From the NCBI GenBank assembly GCA_034927285.1, contig JAYFQF010000013.1, positions 1 through 64,000 of the forward strand: a stretch of DNA of 64,000 nucleotides. The letters are read 5' to 3'. Shown in pieces: positions 50,983 through 59,193 of the stretch (position 1 is its first letter; every line of letters starts with the position of its first letter). The notes beneath the pieces were generated by a model. It was not told where the DNA came from. It saw nothing but the letters and a program-made list of their open reading frames with translations, and made no database searches. The translations under genes and the position numbers were made by a program. This DNA is from JAYFQF01 sp034927285. GTDB taxonomy: Bacteria > Bacillota > Peptococcia > DRI-13 > UBA5745.

Positions 50983-52715
50983 TGAGAACTGTTCAGATCA
51001 CTCTAAATAAAAGGCAGGTCCTGGTTCCGGAAAATATTACTATTATGGAGGCCGCCAGGCTTAACGGCATTTCCCTGCCCAGCCTGTGCCATCATCCGGA
51101 CCAGAAAGTTAAAGCCAACTGTCGCGTTTGCGTGGTGGAGGTAGAGGGCGTAAAAAATCTTGTGTCTTCTTGTTCTACAAAGGTCTTTCAGGGAATGAAA
51201 GTCACCACCAATTCTCCCCGGGTCAGAGAAACCGTACGGACCATTGTCGAATTGATTTTGGCGGACCATCCCCAGGAGTGCCTGACCTGTATCCGGGGCG
51301 GAGAGTGTGAATTGCGCCAATTAGCGAATAAATTGGGGATGAAAGAGGTACAGGGGGTGAAGACGAAAGGGCTGCTGCCTGTGGATCTGTCTACCGCCGC
51401 TTTGGTCCGGGATCCCAATAAGTGCATCAAATGCGGCCGCTGCGCCGAGGTCTGTCACCATATCCAGGAGGTGGGCATTTTATACAGCCACAATCGGGGC
51501 CTGGATATTAGCGTGACTCCGGAGTACGGTAAAGAATTGAAAGACGTAGCCTGCGTTTTGTGCGGCCAATGTGTCCTGGCCTGTCCCGTAGGCGCTATCT
51601 ATGAAAAGGATGAAACCGACAAGGTATGGGAGGCTCTGGCCAATCCCGAAAAACATGTGGTGGTCCAGGTGGCTCCTTCGGTGCGGGTATCCATTGCTGA
51701 AGAGTTCGGCCGGCCCCCGGGCTCCATTGCCACACCTAAGCTGGTATCGGCTTTGCGCCTGCTGGGTTTTGACCGGGTATTTGATACCGATTTTGCCGCG
51801 GACCTTACTATCATGGAAGAAGGGCATGAGTTGCTCCGGCGGATCCAAAAAGGCGGCGTATTGCCGATGATTACTTCCTGCAGCCCCGGCTGGATCAAGT
51901 ACATTGAGCATTTTTATCCGGAACTGCTGCCTCATGTGTCCAGCTGCAAATCCCCCCAGCAAATGTTCGGGGCTATGGCGAAATCTTATTACGCAAAGAT
52001 CAGCGGCATTGATCCCAAGGATATTTATGTAGTCTCGGTGATGCCCTGCACAGCGAAAAAATATGAGGCGGCCAGACCGGAAATGCAGGACAGCGGGTAT
52101 CGGGATGTGGACGCGGTGCTGACCACCCGGGAACTGGGGCGTATGCTCAAGCATGAAGGCATCGACTTTAATCACCTGGAAGAAAGCGAATTTGATCTGC
52201 CCCTGGGGATTTCCACCGGCGCCGCCGCCATTTTCGGCGCCACCGGCGGCGTCATGGAGGCGGCTTTGCGAACGGTTTACGAAGTCGTCACCGGTAAGAC
52301 TCTGGAAAAACTGGAGTTTGAAGGCGTCCGGGGCATGGAGGGGGTCAAAGCCTCCGCCGTCGATCTGGCGGGAAGGAAGGTCAAAGTGGCGGTAGCCCAT
52401 GGCCTGGCCCATGCCAAACAAATCATGGAGGCCATTGCCGCGGGTGAAGCCGATTACACGTTTATTGAGGTGATGTGTTGTCCCGGCGGCTGTATCGGCG
52501 GCGGCGGTCAGCCCTATGGCACTACTAATGCGGTGAGGACAAAGCGGATCCAGGGTTTGTATGAAGTGGATCAAAAGATGCCCCTGAGGAAATCCCATGA
52601 AAATCCGGCGATCCAAAAGCTCTATGAAGATTATCTGGAAGCACCCCTGAGCCGGCGGTCCCATGAGCTGCTGCACACAACCTATACCAACCGCTGCCGG
52701 CATGAAATGAACTAG
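50982..52715 (+). CDS. [FeFe]-hydrogenase catalytic subunit HydA (group A3-like)
   Basis: This 577-aa subunit carries a [2Fe-2S] cluster (C36, C47, C50, C64), a His-ligated [4Fe-4S] cluster (H96, C100, C103, C109), two [4Fe-4S] clusters (C148-C158 and C191-C201) and the H-cluster motifs TSCSPGW (C300), MPCTAKK (C356) and MCCPGGCIGGGG (C500, C504). With the NuoE- and NuoF-like subunits it forms a soluble trimeric NAD-linked hydrogenase. It shares one base with the previous stop. H2 production from NADH, with or without ferredoxin, is the likely job. Maturases HydEFG are not in the window. Confidence 0.95.
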   Translation: MRTVQITLNKRQVLVPENITIMEAARLNGISLPSLCHHPDQKVKANCRVCVVEVEGVKNLVSSCSTKVFQGMKVTTNSPRVRETVRTIVELILADHPQECLTCIRGGECELRQLANKLGMKEVQGVKTKGLLPVDLSTAALVRDPNKCIKCGRCAEVCHHIQEVGILYSHNRGLDISVTPEYGKELKDVACVLCGQCVLACPVGAIYEKDETDKVWEALANPEKHVVVQVAPSVRVSIAEEFGRPPGSIATPKLVSALRLLGFDRVFDTDFAADLTIMEEGHELLRRIQKGGVLPMITSCSPGWIKYIEHFYPELLPHVSSCKSPQQMFGAMAKSYYAKISGIDPKDIYVVSVMPCTAKKYEAARPEMQDSGYRDVDAVLTTRELGRMLKHEGIDFNHLEESEFDLPLGISTGAAAIFGATGGVMEAALRTVYEVVTGKTLEKLEFEGVRGMEGVKASAVDLAGRKVKVAVAHGLAHAKQIMEAIAAGEADYTFIEVMCCPGGCIGGGGQPYGTTNAVRTKRIQGLYEVDQKMPLRKSHENPAIQKLYEDYLEAPLSRRSHELLHTTYTNRCRHEMN

Positions 52716-52730
52716 CCGGCCCAATAATGG

Positions 52731-52754
52731 GGAGGCCCGCCGGGGCCTCCTTTT
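52731..52754 (+). terminator. Terminator of the hydrogenase operon
   Basis: GGAGGCCC (52731-52738) pairs with GGGCCTCC (52743-52750), then TTTT. Confidence 0.7.
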
Positions 52755-52756
52755 CG

Positions 52757-52954
52757 ATGAATAGGAATAGACGAAAAGAGGAAGAAGAAAGTTTTTTCGT
52801 TGAAGATTTCTATTTTGTCGGGACAATAGAGATTATCCGCCGCGGTCTTTGGGGGGAAGAGCAGGATTGCCTTTGTTTGGCGACTTTTTTAATGGGACAA
52901 AGGGAGGAATTAATGCGAAAACGCCCGTTTGAGGACGGACGTTACTTCTGGTAA
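52757..52954 (+). CDS. Hypothetical 65-aa protein, doubtful
   Basis: ATG at 52757 opens a charged N terminus (RRKEEEESFF) followed by FYFVGTIEIIRRGLWGEEQD and a C terminus RKRPFEDGRYFW. No ribosome site is seen because the start abuts the terminator. It may be real, since the composition looks protein-like, or chance. Confidence 0.3.
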   Translation: MNRNRRKEEEESFFVEDFYFVGTIEIIRRGLWGEEQDCLCLATFLMGQREELMRKRPFEDGRYFW

Positions 52955-53034
52955 AAAAAGGATATTTGTGTTAAAATAAAAGCGGGGTTGTCTCTTAGGC
53001 GGCCGGTTCACTTCCCGAAGGGGAGGTGATGATT

Positions 53035-53109
53035 ATGGTAAGTTGGCTGGAGCTTTTCGCTTTTCTGACTTTGGCCATAGCATTTGCCACTTACTTGAAA
53101 AAATTTTGA
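53035..53109 (+). CDS. 24-aa hydrophobic peptide, candidate type I toxin
   Basis: ATG at 53035 follows GGGGAGGTGATGATT. The peptide has a short start, one membrane segment (LELFAFLTLAIAFATYL) and a basic KKF tail, like the small holin-like/TxpA-type toxins of Bacillota. An extended -10 promoter (TG-T-TAAAAT, 52969-52977) gives a 50-nt leader in which GGTTCACTTCCCGAAGGGG could hide the ribosome site. A long hairpin follows and an antisense promoter faces it. Confidence 0.6.
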   Translation: MVSWLELFAFLTLAIAFATYLKKF

Positions 53110-53150
53110 GTAAACGGCAAAACCGCCGTTGCCGGCGGTTTGCCGTTTAC
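53110..53150. terminator. Long hairpin after the toxin frame
   Basis: GTAAACGGCAAAACCGCC pairs with GGCGGTTTGCCGTTTAC around GTTGCC, with one bulged A. Shared by the sense and antisense transcripts. Confidence 0.7.
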
Positions 53151-53199
53151 ATTGGTAACGGAACCTGCCGCTTCACCACAAGCGACAACTCCCTTCAAC
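53112..53199 (-). ncRNA. Candidate antisense antitoxin RNA
   Basis: A minus-strand promoter (53206-53234) would start an RNA near 53199 that runs into the toxin hairpin, so the two transcripts overlap at their 3' ends as in TxpA/RatA. The 3' end is a guess. Confidence 0.4.
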
Positions 53200-53205
53200 G
53201 ATTCT

Positions 53206-53234
53206 ATGTTACCATACTTTATTTTATACATCAA
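53206..53234 (-). promoter_or_regulatory. Antisense promoter facing the toxin gene
   Basis: On the minus strand TTGATG (53234-53229), 17 bp, TAACAT (53211-53206). Confidence 0.55.
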
Positions 53235-53317
53235 GGGAAAAAGAAGATTGTTGGATAAAAGCATACACTGAGGGAAATAACCGCACAAAAGTTGCATTTC
53301 CCCTGAATAAATTGAAG

Positions 53318-53371
53318 CATAAAGAAGCTGCCGGGCCGCAAATATCATTGGCCCCCGGCAGCTTCTTTATG
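53318..53371. terminator. Bidirectional terminator, 18-bp inverted repeat
   Basis: CATAAAGAAGCTGCCGGG (53318-53335) and CCCGGCAGCTTCTTTATG (53354-53371) are exact complements. It probably ends the small minus-strand gene transcript at 53475. No gene is evident in 53235-53474. Confidence 0.75.
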
Positions 53372-53474
53372 TTTATTCCGAATCGGTGGGTCAGGCGTCG
53401 CTTCCGTAGAAATCCGATATTCCCAGAGCCTTTGAAATTTGAAAAAGAAGCCGCTCTTCCGGGCGGCGGAGAGA

Positions 53475-53615
53475 TCATAGGTCTTGCAGGTCGGCGTCGG
53501 GCAGGTCGTTTTCAAGGTTATCCCGGGCCAGGTCGGTGTCCAGCACTGGGTATGTTTTCGGGATAGGCTTATCGGCATCTCCGTTTACGGCAGGCCGTTT
53601 TTTCTTTTGGTCCAT
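53475..53615 (-). CDS. Small 46-aa acidic protein
   Basis: ATG at 53615 follows AGGTTGAGGTG by five bases. The peptide starts with a basic MDQKKKRPAVNG, then KPIPKTYPVLDTDLARDN and an acidic ENDLPDADLQDL tail. It is transcribed with, and 50 bp after, the molbindin gene. Function unknown. Confidence 0.6.
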   Translation of the reverse strand: MDQKKKRPAVNGDADKPIPKTYPVLDTDLARDNLENDLPDADLQDL

Positions 53616-53665
53616 ATTTTCACCTCAACCTTAGGGGACAAGGGAAATTTAAGCCGGAGGGCTTG

Positions 53666-53872
53666 TTAATCCACGGCGATCATGACCGATGAGGCTTTGA
53701 TCACCGCATAGGCTTCATCCCCGATTTTCAGATCCAGGGTCTTTACGCTATCCATAGTGATGGAGGCGACAATCTGATTTTCACCAACCAAAAGCGTAAC
53801 GATCGCATTTACTGCTCCCGGCTGAATGGCCTTAATTTTTCCCTTGAGCTGATTTCTTGCGCTTAGTTTCAT
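53666..53872 (-). CDS. Molbindin (Mop/TOBE single-domain protein)
   Basis: This 68-aa protein is one TOBE (Mop) domain: KLSARNQLKGKIKAIQPGAVNAIV and SVKTLDLKIGDEAYAVIKASSVMIAV. Molbindins bind molybdate or tungstate as hexamers and store or buffer it. No Mod transporter or molybdoenzyme lies nearby. A GGAGAGGGG site precedes the ATG. Confidence 0.9.
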   Translation of the reverse strand: MKLSARNQLKGKIKAIQPGAVNAIVTLLVGENQIVASITMDSVKTLDLKIGDEAYAVIKASSVMIAVD

Positions 53873-54099
53873 GTTAAAATCCCCTCTCCTGTTTGAGCCT
53901 ATTATGTGCCGGGAGGCGCCGGCTCATTCGCTTCCTGGGGCAATATCCGAACCCGGCCTTTGAGAGGACCGGATTTTCCTTTTCCCGGCGCACCAAAAGA
54001 AGGCCTATCCGGATTCCGGCCGGCATAACGTATAAGGACCGGCAAAAGAGCCAGCTCCCTGCCGGTCCGGCAGCCGGCCAGGAAGGGAGAGGCGGGAAA

Positions 54100-54579
54100 T
54101 TGACTCCTCCGGTTTTTATTGAAAGGCTCGATCCGGCAGATGGGGCTTTGATTCAATCCAAAATAGAGGAATATGAAGCCGCTATCCGGGATGAGCCCTT
54201 GGAAAATGCCTACGTCATCCTGGAAGACGGCAAAGTCTATCGGATCACAGGCGGCAAGGAAAGCGTATATCCGGAAGTGTTGGCCAAGGCGCTGAAAGGC
54301 GCTGTCCTGACTCACAATCACCCCCGGGGATCTGCCAACGAGCACTCCTTCAGCGCCGAGGATCTGAATTTTTTCCGGGATTTTGGCTTAAAGCAGCTTC
54401 GCGGCGTGGATGAGGCCTATGTTTATGAGCTGGATCGCAGCAGTGAATCGGTGGATTTGCCGATTCCTCTTTTCCGGATTGATCTTGACGGGAAAGATTA
54501 TAGACATAACCGGGTGATTGATATCGCCGTAGCCAATAGCCTGGGCTATAGAAGGCGAAAACATGAACCGGGAAAATGA
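54100..54579 (+). CDS. Orphan protein with THNHP motif, phage head-like C domain
   Basis: The frame is open from 53893, but a TTG at 54100 follows GGGAGAGGCGGGAAA and opens the conserved part (159 aa). VILEDGKVYRITGG is followed by GAVLTHNHPRGSANEHSFSAEDLNFF, a JAB/MPN-like metal-site pattern found at the C terminus of some phage minor-head (Mu F-like) and toxin proteins. No other phage gene is near, so it looks like a domesticated or leftover fragment. Confidence 0.5.
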   Translation: MTPPVFIERLDPADGALIQSKIEEYEAAIRDEPLENAYVILEDGKVYRITGGKESVYPEVLAKALKGAVLTHNHPRGSANEHSFSAEDLNFFRDFGLKQLRGVDEAYVYELDRSSESVDLPIPLFRIDLDGKDYRHNRVIDIAVANSLGYRRRKHEPGK

Positions 54580-54606
54580 GGAGAATCAGGAAATGCAGAG
54601 AGGCAT

Positions 54607-54642
54607 AAAAAAACCGCAGAGCCTTATAATAAGGGCCTGCGG
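54607..54642 (-). terminator. Terminator after tRNA-Lys
   Basis: On the minus strand CCGCAG pairs with CTGCGG with inner GCCCTTA/TAAGGC pairs, followed by TTTTTTT. Confidence 0.75.
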
Positions 54643-54653
54643 GGTTTTGCGGC

Positions 54654-54729
54654 TGGTGGACCGTCAGGGGCTCGAACCCTGGACACCCTGATTAAGAGTC
54701 AGGTGCTCTACCAACTGAGCTAACGGTCC
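54654..54729 (-). tRNA. tRNA-Lys (CTT)
   Basis: The minus strand from 54729 reads GGACCGTTAGCTCAGTTGGT, with a complete cloverleaf: acceptor GGACCGT/ACGGTCC, anticodon stem CTGA/TCAG with loop CTCTTAA (anticodon CTT), T arm CAGGGTTCGAGCCCCTG and an encoded CCA. 76 nt. Confidence 0.96.
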
Positions 54730-54758
54730 AAAACTGTGCCTTGTCAAAGACAAATAAC

Positions 54759-54787
54759 ATTATACATCGAAAATTAAGAGATGAAAA
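54759..54787 (-). promoter_or_regulatory. Candidate promoter of tRNA-Lys
   Basis: Minus-strand TATAAT (54764-54759) lies 30 bp before the tRNA; the -35 (TTTTCA, 17 bp away) is weak. Confidence 0.4.
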
Positions 54788-54911
54788 GGGGGTAAATGAA
54801 AAAATTCAGCTTTTCTTCTTGACGGCAGGCATGTTTTATCTTTTGCATGCGAAATCAGGGACTTCCGCCCCGATTTTTCCCTTGATCCCTGGAGATAAAG
54901 GCGGAAAGATA

Positions 54912-54940
54912 AACCGGCACTATGATACATAGTGCCGGTT
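54912..54940. terminator. Hairpin in the tRNA-XRE intergenic region
   Basis: AACCGGCACTATG (54912-54924) and CATAGTGCCGGTT (54928-54940) pair exactly around ATA. No T-run follows. The rest of 54788-55093 holds no convincing gene. Confidence 0.55.
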
Positions 54941-55016
54941 CTGCAAATAAAAGGAGATGCACATAGTAATATTTTTTGCATCTCGGGCTTTACTTAGTAT
55001 AGCATATTCTAAAGAT

Positions 55017-55036
55017 TGCCGCAACTGGTTGCTGCA
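55017..55036. promoter_or_regulatory. Inverted repeat, candidate operator of the XRE gene
   Basis: TGCCGCAAC (55017-55025) and GTTGCTGCA (55028-55036) are complementary at eight of nine positions around TG, 58 bp before the XRE start. Confidence 0.4.
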
Positions 55037-55093
55037 CAAATATAGAAAAATAACATAAAATATCATCATTAAGCTCATTTTGGAGGCCTTTTG

Positions 55094-55339
55094 ATGAATA
55101 TGAGTGAGGCAGTAGCCCATCGATTGATTGAACTGTGCAAGGAAAAGGAGATATCCTTTTATGAACTGGCGTTTTTATCAGGTGTACCGGAGTCCACAGT
55201 ACGTTATATGTCCCGGGGTGACCGGTCAAATCCGAAGCTTCGTAATCTTAAAAGAGTTTGTGACGGGCTGGAAGTCAGCCTGTATGATTTTTTTGACACA
55301 GATTATTTCCGAACTCTGGAACCGGAACTGGAATCATGA
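55094..55339 (+). CDS. Small XRE-family DNA-binding protein
   Basis: This 81-aa protein is a single helix-turn-helix: SFYELAFLSGVPESTVRYMSRG then NPKLRNLKRVCDGLEVSLYDFF. It has no effector domain. The start is the ATG at 55094 after GGAGG. Such proteins often repress their own gene. Confidence 0.88.
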   Translation: MNMSEAVAHRLIELCKEKEISFYELAFLSGVPESTVRYMSRGDRSNPKLRNLKRVCDGLEVSLYDFFDTDYFRTLEPELES

Positions 55340-55345
55340 ACGCTG

Positions 55346-55371
55346 AAAAACGGCTTGCAAGCCGTTTTTTT
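55346..55371 (+). terminator. Terminator of the XRE gene
   Basis: ACGGCTTG and CAAGCCGT form a near loopless palindrome with flanking A and T runs, then TTTTTT. Confidence 0.7.
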
Positions 55372-55443
55372 ATGGTGCCCCATATATGAACATTGAGCCA
55401 TATACAGATGAAATCCCTGTTCCGGCCCCGGGAGATCCGGGAA

Positions 55444-56427
55444 TTAATCTTCGTCGAAGCTCAGGCCCTCCAGTAATTTCAGATTCTCCCGGAGGATCCC
55501 CAGAGACTGGGCGTTGATTTGATCACAGAAGGGATAAATCCGGAGGTCGTCACGGAGCTTTTGAATCTCCTTTTCACAAGGGTGGGTGGCAAAAACCACA
55601 TCTGCCCACCGGACCAAAGGGGCGACGTCGCTGCCGTTCCCTAACACGCCGGAGCGGATATTCAGTCCCGATTTTATGCTTTCAATGAAGCTGATCATGT
55701 ACTCCAGGGAATGTTGGGGTTTGCAGACCACCGCCACCCGGGTGTTTTCATTAAAGTCGGCGATCATATGCACCGTGTTTCGATTGAACTCCACCACCAC
55801 TCCGTAAACCGGGATTTTAAACGGAATCAGAGCCTGCTGGACGGTGGCGTAATGAAAAAAGGTAGTGATAATGCATTTATAACAGCCGGGGTCGTTTTTT
55901 AACCTTCCGATCAGAAGGTCCAGGTTATCCAGAAGCAGGAAATCCACCGGCTTATCCAGGTAATCTTGTAACTGACGGCACAGGGTGATCTCGTCGTAAG
56001 GGTCACATTCAATAAATAACAGCTTGTTGGACTGAAGCCTGACCACTTTATCCAGAGCGGTCTTAAAAAGCGTTTCGATTTCATCTTCGCTGTGGCCCCT
56101 GGAAAGATAGTTCAGAATGGCGGAGGTAAAATCGGGACTTTGCTGATCTGGGGCGCCGGAAATTTTTTCTCCCGGTTTGATTACCACGGTTCCGTGCTGA
56201 GGGCGCGTAATGACCAGCCCCATTTCTTCGAGCAATTTGTATGCCGCCCGTACCGTATCTATGCTGATGGAAAGGGCCGTGGACATTTGCCGCACCGGCG
56301 GCAGACGCCAGCCGTCGGGGATGTTGCCCAGGCAGATGCTCCATTTGATATTATCCGCTAATTGTTTGAATAGTGGGGTGGAAAGATTTTTGTTTACATT
56401 CCAAACCTGAGGGATGTTGTAATTCAT
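55444..56427 (-). CDS. GntR-family regulator with unusual C-terminal domain
   Basis: This protein of about 327 aa has an N-terminal GntR winged helix (residues 15-85: LFKQLADNIKWSICLGNIPDGWRLPPVRQMSTALSI in outline) and a C-terminal domain of about 230 residues that is neither MocR aminotransferase nor UTRA by eye; it contains alternating strand and helix segments like a receiver or periplasmic-binding fold. Start at 56427 after CAGGAGAG. It follows the second opp locus and probably regulates it. Confidence 0.8.
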   Translation of the reverse strand: MNYNIPQVWNVNKNLSTPLFKQLADNIKWSICLGNIPDGWRLPPVRQMSTALSISIDTVRAAYKLLEEMGLVITRPQHGTVVIKPGEKISGAPDQQSPDFTSAILNYLSRGHSEDEIETLFKTALDKVVRLQSNKLLFIECDPYDEITLCRQLQDYLDKPVDFLLLDNLDLLIGRLKNDPGCYKCIITTFFHYATVQQALIPFKIPVYGVVVEFNRNTVHMIADFNENTRVAVVCKPQHSLEYMISFIESIKSGLNIRSGVLGNGSDVAPLVRWADVVFATHPCEKEIQKLRDDLRIYPFCDQINAQSLGILRENLKLLEGLSFDED

Positions 56428-56637
56428 AGCGCTCTCCTGATCCGGCTTTTGCTGTAGGAACGTTTTTCTATTATTATACAGGAAACCTGCCTGGATTTTC
56501 AAATAGTATTGGTAAAGATTGAAGGTATCCCGGAGGGCCGGCGGCAGGAACCGGCAGCAGCGGAAAAGGGACTTGATAAAGAATGGGGGATACGGCGGTT
56601 TGACCCTTGCCGCATCCCCCTTGAGGGAGGCAAAAGC

Positions 56638-58209
56638 TTATTCGGCCCAGCTGTACCAATTAAACATTTCATATTGGACATTGCCGGGATCAATGGTCAA
56701 ATCTTTGGTAAAGGCCCGGTTGCCTACCGGCGCATAGAGAGGGATCAAAGGTACGTTATCCACGAAATCCTGAATAGCCACGGCATATAAATCTTTGCGG
56801 GTCTGGGGATCTTGTTCGCCGGCGGCTTTGGGCAGGATATCTTCCATAACGGAACTGACATACCAGGTCCAGTTCCAGCCGGGGATCTGTTCTTCCAGGA
56901 ACATGTTCATCATTTCATACATGTCCATAGCGGCCTCGGGATAATGGCGGATAACGCCGATCTCATAATTGCCGTTATTGAGGACTTCCTCAATATAGGT
57001 ATTCTTTTCCATCAGCTCCACGGTAGCGTTCAGTCCGATGGAGGTGAGCTCGCTTTGCAAAGCCGTGGCCAGCTTGGAGTAAGGCTCCAGGGCGTAGGAC
57101 TTCACCGATACCGGAGCACCTTCATAGCCGGCTTCTTTCACCAGTTCCCGGGCCTTGTCCAGATCCACCTGATAAGGCCAGATGTTTTCAATGTCCGGCC
57201 GGCCCTTGAAGTTGGGGTAACCGGGATAGTCGGCCACATAACCATGCCCCTCCACGCCGATATTCATGGCGTTTTGCCGATCCACAGCGTAAGCTGCCGC
57301 CTGGCGCATCCGCAGGTCGGAGAACATGCCGTCTTTACAGTTCATGATGTAATCATAGAGTTTAGAGGAAGCATAGGTCACCAGATTCAGGTTCTGATCG
57401 TTGGCGATGGTGTCCCAGGCAATACCGGGGATATCGCCGATATACAGATGGATTTCCCCGGTCTGCAGGGCGATAACTGCGGTGTTTTCATCAGGCATGG
57501 CTTTCAGCTTCACGTTTTTGATGGCCGGCTCACCCTTGAAGTAGTCAGAATTGGCCTCGAATATACATTCGCTGCCGGGGATCCACTGGCTCAGGAGGTA
57601 TGGGCCGGTGCCGCAGACGGATTCGGCGCTGACGCCGTAATTTTCACCGAACTTTTCATACACCTCTTTGTTCATCATAAAGATGTTGGAAAGCCGCTCC
57701 AGGATACTGACGTTAGGGGCTTTTAACCGGATGGCGATTTTATAATCGTCCAGGATATCGCAGCCTACAATGTCGCTGGAATATTGGCGGCTGAATTCGG
57801 ACTTGGGAGCCATCAGCACAGAAAACTGAGCGTCTTCCGCATCAAATTCATCGCCGTTGTGGAACTTAACGCCCTTGCGCAGAGTAAAGGTATAAGTCAG
57901 TCCGTCTTCCGAAACCTCGTAGGACTCCGCCAGGTCGCACTTGGTTTCCCGGTCCTGGCCTTCCAGATAAATCAAAGCGTTATAAATCTGTTTATGGCCG
58001 TATGCATTATCGCCGTAGGACTTGTAGGGATCCATGTTGATGGGGGCGGTGGGCGCCGCCGCTACCATCATCTTCTGCCCGGGAGCCTGGCTTTCACCGC
58101 CGCCCTGAGCGGTTTCGCCGGAGGAGGCGCTGCCGCAGCCTGCCAAAGGGTTCAGGGCCAGCAGCACCGTGAGAAAAAGAGCAAAAAGCTTACCTGTCCG
58201 CTGATTCAT
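56638..58209 (-). CDS. Peptide-type ABC substrate-binding lipoprotein
   Basis: This 523-aa SBP_bac_5 protein has the lipobox LAGC, LAESYEVSEDGLTYTFTLRKGVKFHNGDEFDAEDAQF-type signature (outline), and VCGTGPYLLSQW. It is the last transport gene of the second opp locus, after oppF. Intact in length. Confidence 0.92.
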   Translation of the reverse strand: MNQRTGKLFALFLTVLLALNPLAGCGSASSGETAQGGGESQAPGQKMMVAAAPTAPINMDPYKSYGDNAYGHKQIYNALIYLEGQDRETKCDLAESYEVSEDGLTYTFTLRKGVKFHNGDEFDAEDAQFSVLMAPKSEFSRQYSSDIVGCDILDDYKIAIRLKAPNVSILERLSNIFMMNKEVYEKFGENYGVSAESVCGTGPYLLSQWIPGSECIFEANSDYFKGEPAIKNVKLKAMPDENTAVIALQTGEIHLYIGDIPGIAWDTIANDQNLNLVTYASSKLYDYIMNCKDGMFSDLRMRQAAAYAVDRQNAMNIGVEGHGYVADYPGYPNFKGRPDIENIWPYQVDLDKARELVKEAGYEGAPVSVKSYALEPYSKLATALQSELTSIGLNATVELMEKNTYIEEVLNNGNYEIGVIRHYPEAAMDMYEMMNMFLEEQIPGWNWTWYVSSVMEDILPKAAGEQDPQTRKDLYAVAIQDFVDNVPLIPLYAPVGNRAFTKDLTIDPGNVQYEMFNWYSWAE

Positions 58210-58248
58210 AATTTACCTCCTTAGCATTTGTTTCATCCAAATTACAGT

Positions 58249-59193
58249 TCAATACAAGGTGCAGGCGACAAAATGGCTGGGAGCTTGTTCTTTTAGAGGG
58301 ATATCCTTTTCTTTACAGGCCGGGGAACAATAGGGACATCGGGGAGCAAAGCGGCAGCCGGGTTCGGGGTTGATGGGGTTGGACAGCTCTCCTTTCAATA
58401 TGCTGAATTTTTTACGGCTGCAAAGCTTTGGCTCGGGGATGGAGGCCAACAGGGCTTTGGTATAGGGATGCAGAGGGTTTTTAAATAGCTCCCGGGAATC
58501 GGCTTTTTCTACGCACTGGCCCAAATACATTACCGCCACATCGTCGGAGATGTGCTTGACTACCGCCAGGTTGTGGGTGATAAACAGATAGGTCAGCCCC
58601 AGCTGGTCCTGGAGATCCATCAAAAGGTTAAGGATCTGGGCCTGGATAGAGACGTCCAGAGCCGAGACGGGTTCGTCGCAAATAATGAACTCCGGGTTCA
58701 GGGCCAAGGCCCTGGCAATGCCGATCCTTTGCCGGCGGCCGCCGTCCAGTTCGTGGGGATAGGAGTTGACGAAGCGGGAGGTCAGGCCCACAGTTTCCAT
58801 CAGCTGAAAAATCCGCCTTTCCAGATCTTTTGTTTGCGGATAAATCTTGTTACGGATCAGGGGCTCGGCGATCAGCTGGAAGACCGACATCCTGGGGTTC
58901 AGGCTGGAATAAGGATCCTGAAATACAATCTGCATCTTTGTGCGAATTTCCCGCATCTCCCGGCGATCGGCTTTCAGGATATCCCGGCCGTTAAAGAAAA
59001 CCTGGCCGGAGGTGGCTTCCAAAAGCCGCAGGATGGTCCGGCCCAGGGTGGATTTGCCGCAGCCGGATTCACCCACCACCCCTAGGGTCTTTCCTTTGGC
59101 TATCTCCAGATTTACGTCATCCACCGCATGAAGCAGTCCGGAATTGACCTTGAAGTGTTTTTTCAGATGAACGGTTTTCAACAAAGGCTCCAT
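58249..59193 (-). CDS. Opp-type ABC ATPase (OppF) with altered signature
   Basis: This 314-aa ATPase has Walker A GESGCGKST, Walker B FIICDEPVSALDV and a C-terminal CRFAPRCPYCSPAC domain. The ABC signature reads LDGGRRQR instead of LSGGQ: the Ser that contacts the ATP gamma-phosphate in the dimer is Asp. It overlaps oppD by 16 bases. Its activity may be reduced. Confidence 0.9.
   Translation of the reverse strand: MEPLLKTVHLKKHFKVNSGLLHAVDDVNLEIAKGKTLGVVGESGCGKSTLGRTILRLLEATSGQVFFNGRDILKADRREMREIRTKMQIVFQDPYSSLNPRMSVFQLIAEPLIRNKIYPQTKDLERRIFQLMETVGLTSRFVNSYPHELDGGRRQRIGIARALALNPEFIICDEPVSALDVSIQAQILNLLMDLQDQLGLTYLFITHNLAVVKHISDDVAVMYLGQCVEKADSRELFKNPLHPYTKALLASIPEPKLCSRKKFSILKGELSNPINPEPGCRFAPRCPYCSPACKEKDIPLKEQAPSHFVACTLY

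Noticed and set aside
53312..53578. Plus-strand 84-aa and minus-strand 77-aa frames
   Set aside because: Both run through an 18-bp terminator stem; the minus-strand 46-aa frame with a good ribosome site explains the region better.
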